A stretch of 64,000 nucleotides of DNA, taken from contig VFFE01007128.1 of assembly GCA_008921705.1 (NCBI GenBank), positions 1,132,770 to 1,196,769 on the forward strand, written 5' to 3'. A model generated the notes under the pieces. The model had not been told where the DNA came from, made no database searches, and saw only the letters and a list, made by a program, of their open reading frames with translations. The DNA comes from Burhinus oedicnemus. Its lineage: Eukaryota > Chordata > Aves > Charadriiformes > Burhinidae. Below, piece after piece: positions 48,783 to 60,589 of the stretch (positions are counted from its first letter, which is position 1; each line of letters starts with the position of its first letter). A program made the translations under genes and the position numbers.

Positions 48783-51554
48783 ATGACCAAACTGGGAGTA
48801 AAGTGAAAATTCTGTTCTCATTTACATTGGAATATATCCAGAATATGTCAGTGGACATAACTATTGAAAGGGCTTGTGAAGAAGCAGGTTAACAGTTTTG
48901 GGGAAGGAAACAGAAACAGGAAAGCCCAGGAGACAGGGGCTGTTGACATGGGGGTGCAGATCCACCCCTTGTTTCTTGGTGCCTGAGCAGTCCAAGCAAC
49001 CTCAGGAGAACTCACTTGTTCTCTGTGCCTTTTTCTGCTTCTCCTCTGTGCTCTCTATATATCAAGACTGGTTGGTCAGATACCACCTCAGTCAGAGGTC
49101 CATGTGGCATTGCAGCTGCTCGGCTGGTAGCGGTGCAGGAGGAGCTGTGTGTGTCCTGCATAGCTCTGCCACTGCAAAGCTGTTTCTCAATATCTGATTG
49201 ACAGGAGGGGAAAGGATACGGCAGTGCCCCAGAAAACAGGTTTGTTTGGTATGAACCCTAGTAGCATGTCTTTGACATGCAGTGTGTGGTCACATGTTTG
49301 TGACCTTGGCAAGGTGTGTTACAAAGTACTTTCATGTTCCGGACCCAGGACATTGCCATGTATTTGAGATGCTTTGATTTAGAGAGTAAGTTCGAAAGAA
49401 CTGTATGTATATTCAGAGACATACTTCAGAAAATTAAGCAGGACACAAACTCTTCGAGTATGAATGACTGACAGAAAATGGTTTGGAGAGTAAATGGTTT
49501 GGTCAGTAGTGGAATATGCTAAATTACTTTGTCACATGTCCTGTTTTAAATGTTTTCTTGGCATTGACCCAACAATAGCAGCTCTCATAAAAGGTACCAC
49601 TCTGACACAATAACCTTGGATGCTTCTCTTGTGAGATCTGTATATTTAAAGGGAGTAAGTCACTTGGAAAGTGTTACCAAAGGCTCTCCTGAGTGCTAGC
49701 CTTTTTATCTTGCCCTGGCATTGTGGTGGTGGTGAATTCCATGGGCATGAGGGCCCTGGGGTGGTGCAGAGCGAGCGTGCCTGGGTTGTGCATCTCTTCT
49801 ATGTCTGTATCCCATCCTAAGGAGGAGGCAGCTGCTGGCTTGCAGCAACTTTTTAGGATCTTTACAAACAATGTACATTAGAGGTGTCAGGGGAGAGGGG
49901 GACTGGTGCTCATCACCTGTGTAAGGAAGCAATTGAAAGCTTCTGTACTTTACCACTGAAGAGTATGAACCACAGTGGTAAATGGTATTTTTCTTTTCTC
50001 CAAAGGGCATTTTTGCTTTTCTCCAAAGAACTTGCATAATGTCTTAGTATCTCCCTTACTCTTTAATTTGTTCTGAAGTTTGTAAAATACTAACTTCCTA
50101 GAGCTAAAAACTAGTATATATCTGGTAGGTTTGGCCATAACAAGGATGGGGCCTTGGAGAAATTGTGTAGTGTGGGTGGAATTAAGTCGCTATAGTTCAA
50201 TATTGAAAACAATAAAGGGACTAAATATGTAACAGGAAATAGCTTGAGAGCACATCATTAGTAGGAACAAATGCAAGATGATAAGGACATAAATCCAAAA
50301 ACTCTGACAAAATAGAAAGGAATAAATCAAGCAACTCAGTTTCTAGAGAGGACACTACTTTTTTTTTCTACTGCACTCTAAAGGGCGATGAATATAGTAA
50401 CAGGCTGATATGTGACTATATCTTTCTTCAGAGTGCTCTCACTGGAGTCAAAGTAAGAAGCATTATGTATATTAAAAGGAAGAATTTAAGCCAGAATTTT
50501 CAAACTTTTACTTAGATTCATTAAAACATATCAATGCAACTAAAATAAGTGACTCGACTGAAATAAGTGACCAGACTTCTGGAATAACCTCTGGTTATCT
50601 ACATTTCTCCCACATAAAATCCAGTATACCCATACAAAAATTACAATCTTAATTAAACCTGATTGAGGGCAGGGGGGGAGGAACCAAATGGGAGCTTGCT
50701 ATTACTCGTCAGAAAAACTGCCACTCTAGATCTTGGGAGAGGAGAGACAGGGAGGAATTTCTACTGATACTTAAAGATATTTTGTGAGGAAGAACTAAAT
50801 GCAAATTGTGCATTTTGCTCCTAGTTCCCTGTGTGGGTATGATGAGCCCATAGGTAGGTAGATAACAGGGGAGAGGGAAGGCTGCCTGGCTACCTGTCAT
50901 GCCTGCCCCTGCTCTGGTATGTGTCGAGACAAAATGAATGAGTCCTTTGGAGTCAGTGTTTTCTAGAGTGTTCTGCTAGAAAGGTTTCACACGGGCTTTT
51001 GCAATCTGAAAAGAGAAATTATATGAAAGTAGGTGAGCATTCATGTAGAGAGAAAATGCTGATTAAGAATTAACATTTATTTTCCATGTGATAAATAGCA
51101 GTCAGTGGACAAATGTTGTCAGTAAGGGTTTGGCAGAACACAGGTTTGGCTGAAAAGGCTCTCTAGCATGTCAATGTTATTTTTCAGCCATATACTTGGT
51201 AGTAATAATGATATAACTGCAATTCTCTGTTACTCTTCAGAGTTGGTGAGTTAGTTCAATAAAGGGGTGGCATCAGCTTCCACTGGTATAATCTAAATTG
51301 AGAGTCCCATCTCACTAGCAAATTTGCCAGTTCGCCTTAGTGTGCTGGGGCATGCAACAGGCTGATTTAATCTTAAAAATAGATAGCACGTGACTTAAAG
51401 ATTGTGGTGTTGCCTAATTAAAAGCCACTACCTGTAAGGCCCCACTGGAAGCAAGAAACATTTCACCCCCAGGAAAACATCAATACTATTATCTTCCCTC
51501 TTTTCCTAGGAAGCGGTTATTTTTCCAGAATGTAATAGTACTTCAAGAACATTA

Positions 51555-52487
51555 AAGAAAACTACAGGAGCAATTTTACTGTGTCAGACCAAAAGTCTGT
51601 TTAGCCTTCTTTTGTCTTCAACTATGGAACTGGTGAATAGATGTAAAAGCAGGACAAGTGTAGAGTGATCCACTCCTTAGCCTATGGAAATCTGCAGTCA
51701 AAGCACTACCAAAGTTGAAGGCTGCATGAATTGTGTTAGTGTCCATCAATAGACCTATTGTCCATAAAATTGTTTAATTCCTTTTTGAACTTGCTTATGT
51801 TTCTGATCAACCCAGTGTCCTGTGGCAAAATAATCAATGAAGCATGTAAACAAATATTTATTCTTCTACGCTTTTAAGAGTAGCACTAAATAACATGACT
51901 CAGGTAATTGTTCTGAGAAACAGTCAATAATCATTTCCTATTCATCTTCTCCACATTGATAGAGATGCATGAAATGCACACTCCGTCTTTATTGTAAGGT
52001 TTCAACTCTGTAAAGTCCTTTTCTGTTTAATCTCTATTTTCAGAAACTCATTTTGTACTTTTAATCATCCTTTGTTACCCTTTTCTGCCATGTGTGTTAT
52101 GAGGTGAGGTTACTAAAATTGCACTCGAGATTCAAAATGCAGGCACCTGAAGGATTTGTATAAAAGCATAATGATGTTTTATGTTTTGTTCTGTGTTCTT
52201 TTCCTAACAATTTCTAGCATCTTATTTACATTTAGACCCCTGGGCATTGAAATGATATTTTTATAAAAGGAACTTATTTTTGAGCAGTATCAGACATGCT
52301 AGATTACTTTTTGAGTAGGAACAGATAATTTGGAACACACAGTTTTGTACTTATGTTTTCTCCATGCACGTTTTTTCATTTATTGATGATGAATTTTATC
52401 TGCCTTTTAACTAGTCACTCATCCAGCATTGTCAGGTCTTTCTGGAATGCTTGTGGGTTTATTATGGCCTTTATTACCTTGAATAAT
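51555..52487 (-). mobile_element. Ancient CR1/L3-type LINE relic, 3' portion (minus orientation)
   Basis: The 3' half of an old, heavily mutated CR1-type element in reverse. Landmarks, left to right, follow the remembered amniote consensus: GTGTCAGACCAAAAGTCTGT (consensus GGGTCAGACCAAAGGTCCAT), TTTAATTCCTTTTTGAACTT, TTTGTTACCCTTTTCTG, ATAAAAGCATAATGATGTTT, and TTCATTTATTGATGATGAAT reading into TTTATCTGCC. The last part is antisense to the reverse-transcriptase region just after the catalytic motif. The relic stops at 52487, where a younger CR1 begins, and resumes near 54065. All reading frames are destroyed. Confidence 0.78.
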
Positions 52488-53478
52488 ATAGAATCATAGA
52501 ATGGTTAGACTTGGAAGGGACCTTAAAGATCATCTAGTTCCATCCCCCCTGCCATGAGCAGGGACACCTTCCACTAAACCAGGTTGCTCAAAGCCCCATC
52601 CAGCCTGGCCTTGAACACTTCCAGGGATGGGGCCTCCACAACTTCCCTGGGCAACCTGTTCCAGTGTCTCGCCACCCTCACGGTAAAGAATTTCTTCCCA
52701 AAATCGAATCTAAATCTACCCTCTTTCAGTTTAAAACTGTTACCCCTCATCCTATCACTACACTCCCTGATAAAGGGTCCATCCTCACCTTTCTTGCAGG
52801 CCCCCTTTCAGATACTGGGAGGCTGCTATAAGGTCTCCCCAGAGCCTTCTCTTCTCCAGGCTGAACAACCCCAATTCTCTCAGCCTGTCCTCATAGCAGA
52901 GGTGCTCTAACCCTCTGATCATCTTTGTGGCCCTCCCCTGGACTCGCTCTAACAGGTCCATGTCCTTCTTATGTTGGGGGCCCCAGAGCTGGATGCAGTA
53001 CTCCAGGTGGGGTCTCGCAGGAGTGGAGTAGAGGGGCAGAATCACCTCCCTCAACCTGCTGGCCAGACTTCAATGCAGCCCAGGATGCGGCTGGCTTTCT
53101 GGGCTGTGAGCATACATTGCTGGCTCGTGTTGAGCTTCTCATGAACCAACACCCCCAAGTCCTTCTCCTCAGGGCTGCTTTCAGTCCATTCTCTGCCCAG
53201 CCTATATTTGTGCTTGGGATGGCCCCGATCCATGTTCAGGACCTTGCAGTTGGCCTTGTTGGACTTCATGAGGTTTGCACAGGCCCACCTCTGAAGCCTG
53301 TCCAGGTCCCTCTGCATGGCGTCTCTTCCCTCCAGTGTGTCAATTGCTCCACACAGCTTGGTGTCATCAGCAAACTTGCTGAGGGTGCACTCAGTCCCTA
53401 CATCCATGTTGCTGACAAAGATGTTAAACAGTACTGGTCCCAGTACTAACCCCTGAGGAATGCCACTCATCACTGGTC
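52488..53478 (-). mobile_element. Younger CR1 LINE nested in an older one (minus orientation)
   Basis: The left end carries the reversed 3' tail (ATAGAATCATAGAATGG, then GGAAGGGACC). On the minus strand the 53473-53051 piece encodes the end of the reverse-transcriptase palm. It has [17 protein letters not shown] (residues 3-19) and the catalytic KFADDTKL motif (Asp pair at residues 36-37, about 53368-53363). The 53054-52785 piece continues with [19 protein letters not shown] and [12 protein letters not shown] in another frame. The ORF2 protein is therefore broken by at least one frameshift, and the N-terminal endonuclease and most of the palm are missing through 5' truncation near 53478. It is not autonomous. 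It is clearly less diverged than the relic on either side. Confidence 0.95.
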
Positions 53479-54064
53479 ACGTCCTGGTGGAGTTGTGTCA
53501 CTAGAGACTCCCATGTGGTCAAAAGACCACGAGGGACCACATCTTTTTCTCAAAGAATAGAATTAAACAGACACAGGAAATTAATAACCCTTAAACTGCC
53601 TAAACCTCAAAACAACTATTGTGGACTTTGGGATCGAGATAGAAATGGGTGCAGATCCAGTCAGTCTAGGCACCCTTCTTGCCCTCCTCGTTCTCTGTTT
53701 CACATCCTTGATTTTGCCTGATCTTGGAGCCAGGCTTGCAGGGTAGTGTTATACTTCTGGAGGACACACTGTCACAGTCTCCTCTTCTGAACTCGAGAGG
53801 CCCCACTGTGCACAAAAATCCTTATATCTGCTCTCCTTCTGCCCAGCTCCTTCAGACACACCAACAACCCAGTCAGCCCCTGCCGGTCAGCCCGTGCAGA
53901 CAGCCTCACAACTCAGCCATTCTTGCCCAAAGGCATCCAAGATCTGTCCGAGGTCTCCATGGACATCACCCCAGCTGCTGGTGTGAGTGCCATCTCCAGC
54001 AGTGGCTCATCTGCCAGGGCACCTCTGGAGGTGCTCCTGTTGTTAACATCAACAAGGGAATAGC
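53479..54064. mobile_element. Unclassified insert, possible solo LTR
   Basis: These ~585 bases separate the younger CR1 from the resumed older CR1 and match neither. Within it, 53514-54048 starts TGTGG and ends TAACA, the TG...CA form of retroviral LTRs. Read on the minus strand it begins TGTTAACAACAGG. It has a TATA-like GATATAAGGA about 220 bases in (53828-53819), followed by a GC-richer stretch. No AATAAA signal and no matching target-site duplication are visible (flanks TCCCA and TCAAC). GTGGTC-AAAA-GACCAC (53515-53530) is a perfect small palindrome near the left end. The open frames on both strands show no domain. The LTR assignment is tentative. Confidence 0.3.
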
Positions 54065-54960
54065 TTATTCTTATAATTTGCCTCCTATCCTTTAGCAAAT
54101 TATTAATCTGCCAGGGGATGTTCCTTCTTACCCAATTGTAGTTTATTTTCCTTAGAGGTCATTGAGGGACTTGTGTAAATTGCTTTCTTTCAGAAAATCT
54201 AGGACCTTCTGTGGCTGGACTACATTAGCTTATTTGCAGCTTTGAAAACTTAATAAATTTAAGATTTGGCTTTTATTGAAAAATGAGAAAAGTTGACTTG
54301 CTTTCCATTCTATGACATTTGTTAAAGTGCCTAGTAAATTTATTTTTTATTTTACTTGCAACCTGTCTACCCAAGTTAAAAATCCTATTCTATGTTTGTA
54401 GTTGCTTGGATCAACTTTGCTACTATTCGTTCATCTGATATGGAGCCCAATTTAAGCAATAGGGCTTTATAGTGTAGCTACTGAATAGGTAATTTCATGA
54501 ACAAATTCTTTTAAACTGTTGGCTGAATGCTATCTGGTATGTTGTTCAGGTGGTGATTTGCCTCTTATTCATTTAATTGATATCAAGTGAAAGTTTTCCA
54601 TGGACACTGCAGATGTTAATAGATCCTTAGATGTGTCCCTGAGAAGAAATGCTCTAGTGTGAGAAGGTCCCCTTAGCTTTTGCTGCATTGTGAACACCAA
54701 CACGTAGATATCAGTGAGCTTTTATGCTATGGTCTTAACTTCATTGAATATTTTTCCTCTGCTTTAAACACCATCTAGCATGGATCATGATTTTTATGCC
54801 TATGGCAATTTGTTCCTTTAAAATATCTGACTGGCCTTGACATTCAAATTTCAGAGTTTTTGCCTTTTTTTAAATTTTCTTCAATTTTCCATGTTTTCTA
54901 TTTTCTTAAGGATAGTAACTATCCTTTCAGCGAAGAACTACCTCTTTTGTTTTGAAGCTG
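54065..54960 (-). mobile_element. Ancient CR1/L3-type LINE relic, 5' portion (minus orientation)
   Basis: This is the continuation of the relic at 51555-52487. Landmarks in consensus order: CCTATCCTTTAGCAAATTAT (consensus CCTATCTTTTAACCAGTTAC), TTTCTTTCAGAAAATCTAGG, GAGAAAAGTTGACTTG, 'GGCTGAATGCTATCTGGTAT' then GTTGTTCAGGTGG (consensus GGGTGAATGCCATCTGGTCC..), and near 54850-54920 a TTTTTGCC...CATGTTTTCTATTTTC series. These correspond to more 5' ORF2 sequence, antisense. About 250 bases of consensus are missing between the two halves. No frame is open. Confidence 0.75.
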
Positions 54961-55305
54961 GTTCCTACTAGCTTGTTCCTACAAACTTGTTTGATATACC
55001 CTACTTCTTGTAGGGTATTCTCTTGGAAAGAGAACAAATAGTTCCAAACTCTCCGGGTGGTGGAAAGTCAGGGGTTATCCATTTTTCTTGAGTGTTTTTC
55101 AGCTTATGTTCCATTGAAGAAAGAAAGAAAAAAAAAAAAAATAATAAAAAAAACTCTTGTGCGATGTTTAATAAAGCACTTCTAGTAAGTATATTGTATG
55201 TATTTCTTCCTTGGATATGCCCATCAAACTGACATAATTTCATTCTTATCTTTCATTTGGAACTTGTATGTTACTTCCATTGTTCACTCTTTACTGTTAC
55301 ACCAT

Positions 55306-55458
55306 TGTGTTTGGGGGTTTTTTGTGTGTGTTCTTTTGTTTTTGTGTTTTGGTGGGGTTTTTTGGTTTGGATGTGTGTGGTTTTTGTTTTTTAGGGGTTT
55401 TTTTGGTGGTGTGGTTTTTTTGTTTGTTTTTTTTTTTGTTTTGGTTTGGTTTTTTTTA
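55306..55458. repeat. G/T-rich low-complexity tract
   Basis: About 150 bases with almost no A or C, built of GGGG/GG runs separated by T runs. Because several G runs are present, a G-quadruplex with long loops is conceivable on the + strand. The Phe/Val/Gly-rich open frames across it are artefacts. Confidence 0.9.
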
Positions 55459-58400
55459 GAAATTGGGCCTTTTAATGGTGTTACATATAGAGGAAATACA
55501 AGTTTTAAAGCACTAGTATATAGTAAGAAATATCCTCTTGTTTCTGATAACTACCAAAGTTTTCCTCTGCTATTTTTAAATTTATTGTAGTTAGAATTTT
55601 CAAAACAAATTTCACATTAATATTGGAATGTTTTTAAACTTCCAGTTAGAATTTGAGATTGTAAAGGTTACTATTTTCAAAATAACTGCTGAGAGGAAAA
55701 GAAGTTATTTCAACAGGAAAGTAACACATGTTGCTCTTCCAGAGGTGTGCCAGCAAATGTTTTATTTGTTTGGTGATTCTCACGCTGTTTTGTATCTGAA
55801 GTTAGTACTTGTATGTTTCCCTCTTCTCCCAACCCACTGTTTCCTATACTCAGTTTTCTTTTCCCTCATTGAAGTTGGCAGCACTTCCAATATTTATTAG
55901 TTTCGTACCTCTTCCTGTAAATTGTCTTTCAGCTGATCAATTAGAGGTTAAGTGTGGGGGGTGATGCTCAAATTGAGGCAATAAGCATCCCCATGAGTAA
56001 ATGCCATTGATTTTTGTCGCCTCTGGCTGCACAAAGACTAACTGGTCCTTCCTTCCAGCTGTCTGTTGGTTTTGCTTCACTTCTTTTCTCAAGGCTAACT
56101 TTGCAAAACTCAAGGAGCACATTTTACAAGGAATTGCATTTCTTCTTTCTGTATCCTATGGGCTAGCTTTAGTAGCAAAGGCTGGATGCTGGCTAAGGTA
56201 TTTTTCAATAAATACACCTTTATTGGCTCTTTTTGTCTTTAGAAATCTTGCCCTCATTGGCAACATTTTAATAAGATGTGTATTTATGAAATATGCAATC
56301 TACTTTCAAATATTTGGAAGGAGAAAGAAAAGGGAAATAAAATTAATTCGATACACTTATGAATTGCTTCCTTGGCTATAACTAATATTTTTTAAAAAAC
56401 GAATATGGGCAAAACTGTGCAAGTGAGCTCCCTTTTCCATTCTTTTCTCCCTTTGCAATGCAATACAAAATTGACTTAGCAACTTGTTAACCAGCTGTAG
56501 CTATATGAGTAGTAATGTGGAGGCAGAGTACTACTGGAGATACGCAAGGCAAGATTAAATCCAGAGTACATATTCGTATATTGTAATAAACAAGGTACAC
56601 TCCAGTCCACAGTAGGAGGTAAATAATGGGTCTTGAATCTTTGGCCTTACAGACAATATAAAGCGACTCTAAGAGTACTTAACACACTAGAATAGTCCCT
56701 CTGCAATCTGTGCTAAAAGTAAGGTATTACAAATATTCCCCCAAAGGAGTCAGATAGAAACTTCAAGATGAAGCACAGATTTTGCTTAGAAGTATCAGGC
56801 AGAATATTTAAAGAGGCCAGCTTTATCTTCAGTAAAGTCTGAAAAGAAACATACAATGGCTATTGGCTCAAAGAAATGCATAAATAAGTTAAACAGTTTT
56901 AGGGGCACAATTAATCAGTTTCTGGAAAAGGCAAAATGGTGTTTTAGCCATTCATTACTTTATTAATATATAGTTACTTGTCTTAAAATTACTCGTATGG
57001 ATTTCAGACTGAGTTTACTGTGGGGAAAAAAAAATGGGCAAGAAGTGGAACACAGCTCTACTCTATTTTAATGAAAGCTTCCAATTCAATAATATAATAT
57101 TGCATGTATGAATAGGTGACTCTTTCTTGGTTCAACACTGACTTTTCTCACTACCAAACACCTGACAAAGTTGGAATCTCCTTTATTTATAGCATTTGAC
57201 AATTAATTCCACTGGTATTTCATTGTTCTAAATAGAAGTTTAGGATGCTGCTATATTGTACCCTTAAATTATTATCTCTAAAAATGAAGTAACAGTAGTA
57301 CCCGGATGGTATATCCACCGAATGGCATAATACTGCTGAATTTATCTAAAAATGCCATCTTAAACTGGTAAATGCAATGTGTTTTCAACATGCCAGTTTC
57401 AGTTTCTTCACTATCAGAAAAATAAATAGCCATCTTCCCAGGTTTTGGAACGTATTAAAAAAATCACCCACTCACCCACACTTCATTCACAAACCTTAAC
57501 TACTCAAAATCCTTTCCTTGACAACACATCCTGCTTCTCAATGTGGGCTGCATTTATATTGGCTAACAGCATGGAAGAGGTTCCATTTGAAGGGGAGGCT
57601 TTGGCACAGGTCTTTTATTTCCACGCTTTCATTAACTCACCTTTCAGGGAAGGAACACTGTTTGTCTCTTGCAACAAGAGCCTCATTTCATCCAGCGTAC
57701 AATGAAGAGTCACAATTCAGTCACCAAAATGCAATTGGGGGAGGAGGGGAATCACATATCACTTCAATGAACTGTTCATTTATAACAGGTTTGGTGTGGT
57801 GAGATTACTCATAAAAGAAACCTCTGAAGACAGGAATTAGGCAAGTCACCTGGGCCAGTACTGAGTGACTAAGAACTGGGAACTTTTTATTAAGTTGATA
57901 TGAAACATTTATATGTAAAGCCTACTTTACTTCATATTGGCTGCATAAATAATTCAGCTGAGAAGGAAGACGGAGATGCTTAGAATAGTAGATTTGACAA
58001 GCCTGATTGTGTTCATGAAAGTGTATGTGCGCACAGCTTAAAAATAATATACTCAGAACGGGGATCCTAATGCCACCATTGTTACAAGTTACTGAAATGG
58101 AAGAAAAGCAGCATTAGCTTTTTTTTGCTAATAAGATTTGGCTAGTAGCAGCGGCAACAAAACCATCAAGTCCCCTGTGCCCATTAGTCAAATTTATTGT
58201 GTAACAACAGTATTTGCTAACCAGACTGATTACTTGTGAAGTGCCTCTGTGTGTGTGCGCATATCTACAGACTGACTGCAACTACCCGATTGCCAGACAA
58301 GTCATGTCAGGTTGTTTGGGTTTTGTTCCTAATTGGATGAAGCACTTGTGGGCACTTGTGCAAATAACTGCAGTGAAAGTCCATTTCAGAGGCTCCCTGA

Positions 58401-59796
58401 CTGAACCAGAATATACACTCTGTTACTTTTTCTTGTTTTGTCACAGACCTAAAATGTCTGAATCACAGAAAACTCATTTATATGTTTATCAGCATTTAAA
58501 AAAAGAAAAATCCTTCCATTTTTTCCATTTCTAATGTTTTGTTAAGTTTTTCTGTTGTTGTTAATTGTGCTAATGAAGAGGAGTTAATGAGAGGTTAATC
58601 GATGTCAGAAGTTTGGGGGGAAAAAAAGAAGCTGCCTTCTGCAACGTAGTCCCAAACATGATATTAAAAATGCATCTGTGTAGTTTGTGCCCTAAAAAAA
58701 TTGTTATAAGGAATTCTGCCTTTTTCTATCTGGCATATGCAGCTTTTGACTTCATATACATATGGTTCATATACATTTGGGTTTGACATCAGCGAGTCTG
58801 CAGATGGGCTTCATTTGCTAAGCGTGGCTTCAAGAGGGAGCAACCAGGCACTGGTGCTCCTGCACAGCGTTAGAAGTGGGCAAGAGACATGGGAAGCGCA
58901 GAGCTTCCATGCCCTTCCCCTGCCTGGGGGGTAGGAGGGCTGCTGTGGCAAAAGTGGGCAAAAATCAGCCCACACCAGTTTCAGACAGTTGTTCTAAAAG
59001 AGCAGAACTTTCTGCTTTGGTTGGTTTGGGTTTAATACAGATTTCAAAGGAACAGTTCAGACTTCTCCAGTATGGGGAGAGGAAAATACAGTTTTTACCA
59101 TTTTCCCAGTGAAGTTTGGCTGCAGTTTGGTTCCCTGTATTGTACCAGAATAGCTGTGATGATTAGTATTTTATTCCTTCCATCTGCCCCTCAGAGCTCT
59201 ACAGCCCATCTGGAATAGGCACGGAAACAGACTTTTAGCCCCAGGTCTGCCAAAGAGGACTCAGTTAAGCAGAAGCTGTTCAAGTAGCACTAATATGTTG
59301 AACCTATATTTGTGTCCTAACTTGACCCCTCTTTGTGCAGTTTGTGTTCTGCAGCTGCCTGTGTCACCTCCCTGCTGGGGTCTCAGCCACACATTCAGGG
59401 CCGGGGCAGGGTCAGCGCATGGGCTGCCTTGGGGCTCACTTCCGCACACTGCCCGGATGGGCGCACCCGTGGGGCAGGAGGGGACAGAAGGAATGACTGC
59501 CTGCTTGTGAACGACTAACTGGATCTTCCTCTCAATTACTTTAAAATGTTAGAGGAAAGTTTCCTGTTCAGCTTTCCAGAACACCTACCCTGAGATGAAG
59601 GGCAGCACAGAAATGATGTAAGCTTTCTTTGAGTGAAAAATTACAATTTACTATACTTATTGCCATCATACCCAAACATTAGGCTGGCAATTGTTTCACT
59701 GCAAAGTGGAAAAAAAAGGTGAAACATTACACTCATTACAGCCTCAAGTGTTAGGAAATGATGTGCTGAAGAATATAAATAACTCAACTTTCTTTT

Positions 59797-59798
<2 letters not shown>

Positions 59799-59840
<42 letters not shown>
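59799..59840. repeat. Uninterrupted T run (42 nt)
   Basis: A single run of 42 T, preceded by a T-rich lead-in from about 59781. It is the longest homopolymer in the window. CR1 elements lack poly-A tails, so it is not explained by the repeats recognised here. Confidence 0.95.
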
Positions 59841-59842
<2 letters not shown>

Positions 59843-60589
59843 TAACAGGATTATTTTACTTTGGGTTTGTGGTTTTGCAATAAAGAGTAACTAGCATATT
59901 TTTCTGGCAACCTTGCCTATCTTAAATATGGGAAAATATCGTGCATTTTTATATTAAGCAAAGTTGTTTTTTCTCTTCTGTGACAATAGGATTAAGAGTC
60001 ATGACTTTCTGTTGCCTATCTTTATTGCTTGGACTCTGAGAGAGTATTCTCATAGCTGCTCAAGGATGATACTTTTAAGTATCTTATGTGTTCTTGTTAA
60101 TTGAAGGCTGGAAAGGAGTTAAAAAAAAAAAAAAGGCAATCTGTATAAATCCGTACACTTTTAAGTCATCAGGGCTCTCAATTAAAAGGATTTGACCACG
60201 CTCATCACCTCACAGGATTGTAGCCAATATTCCCCAGCTACTTGAATTGTCTGTATTTTGTAGTGCCAGTTACCTTTCCTCCCTTAGAAAATTTTAAAAA
60301 GCTAAACTTTGCCACAATGGTCATGAAAATGAAGTTCTGGTATAGTTGTTATAGATTATATAATATATCAAATATAATACATTATACCAATACTATGTAG
60401 ATATTTTTTTTTTTTTTTTGCCAACGAGAAACAAAATCTTTTAAAGAAGAAATCACGTGATGTGAATAATACAGTAAAAATGTGTAGTCCAAACACACAG
60501 ACTCAAGTGTTCACTGAAACAATTTTGTTGCCAAATACAACCAAATTCTGGAGAATTCGGGCTCAAGACTAGTGGTAAAGGCTGAGACA

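Larger units (their letters stand above)
35761..51554. other. Intron-like or intergenic DNA, no recognised gene
   Basis: Nearly 16 kb without a convincing exon. Simple tracts: (TGTGG)n at 35936-35954 next to G9 (35923-35931), (TTTG)n at 44034-44056, G11 at 45307-45317, and the A-rich tract at 48717. The 36600-37300 stretch again resembles conserved noncoding DNA. A 144-codon open frame (45152-45586, +) spans A9 and G11 runs and has no motif, so I do not call it a gene. The GC-rich block at 42600-43090 is listed separately. Confidence 0.45.
54961..60589. other. AT-rich noncoding DNA
   Basis: No recognised gene. It holds a poly-A/purine run near 55122-55153, the G/T-rich tract at 55306-55458 and the long T run at 59799. 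A 126-codon open frame at 56001-56381 (+) is hydrophobic at its start and basic near its end, but has no motif or splice context and is probably chance. A somewhat GC-rich stretch at 59340-59510 has open frames on both strands without recognisable content. Confidence 0.5.

Noticed and set aside
52584..53449. Open frames on the + strand over the CR1 copy (52584-52910, 52925-53449)
   Set aside because: They are antisense shadows of the CR1 ORF2 remnant, which is on the minus strand.
55198..55590. 130-codon open frame rich in Phe, Val, Gly
   Set aside because: It is generated by the G/T-rich low-complexity tract.
56001..56381. 126-codon open frame with hydrophobic stretches
   Set aside because: No family resemblance, no splice sites or promoter; AT-rich noncoding DNA of this length gives a few such frames.
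59261..59518. Overlapping open frames in a mildly GC-rich stretch
   Set aside because: They occur on both strands with no domain; composition alone explains them. The stretch is too short and CpG-poor for a second promoter call.
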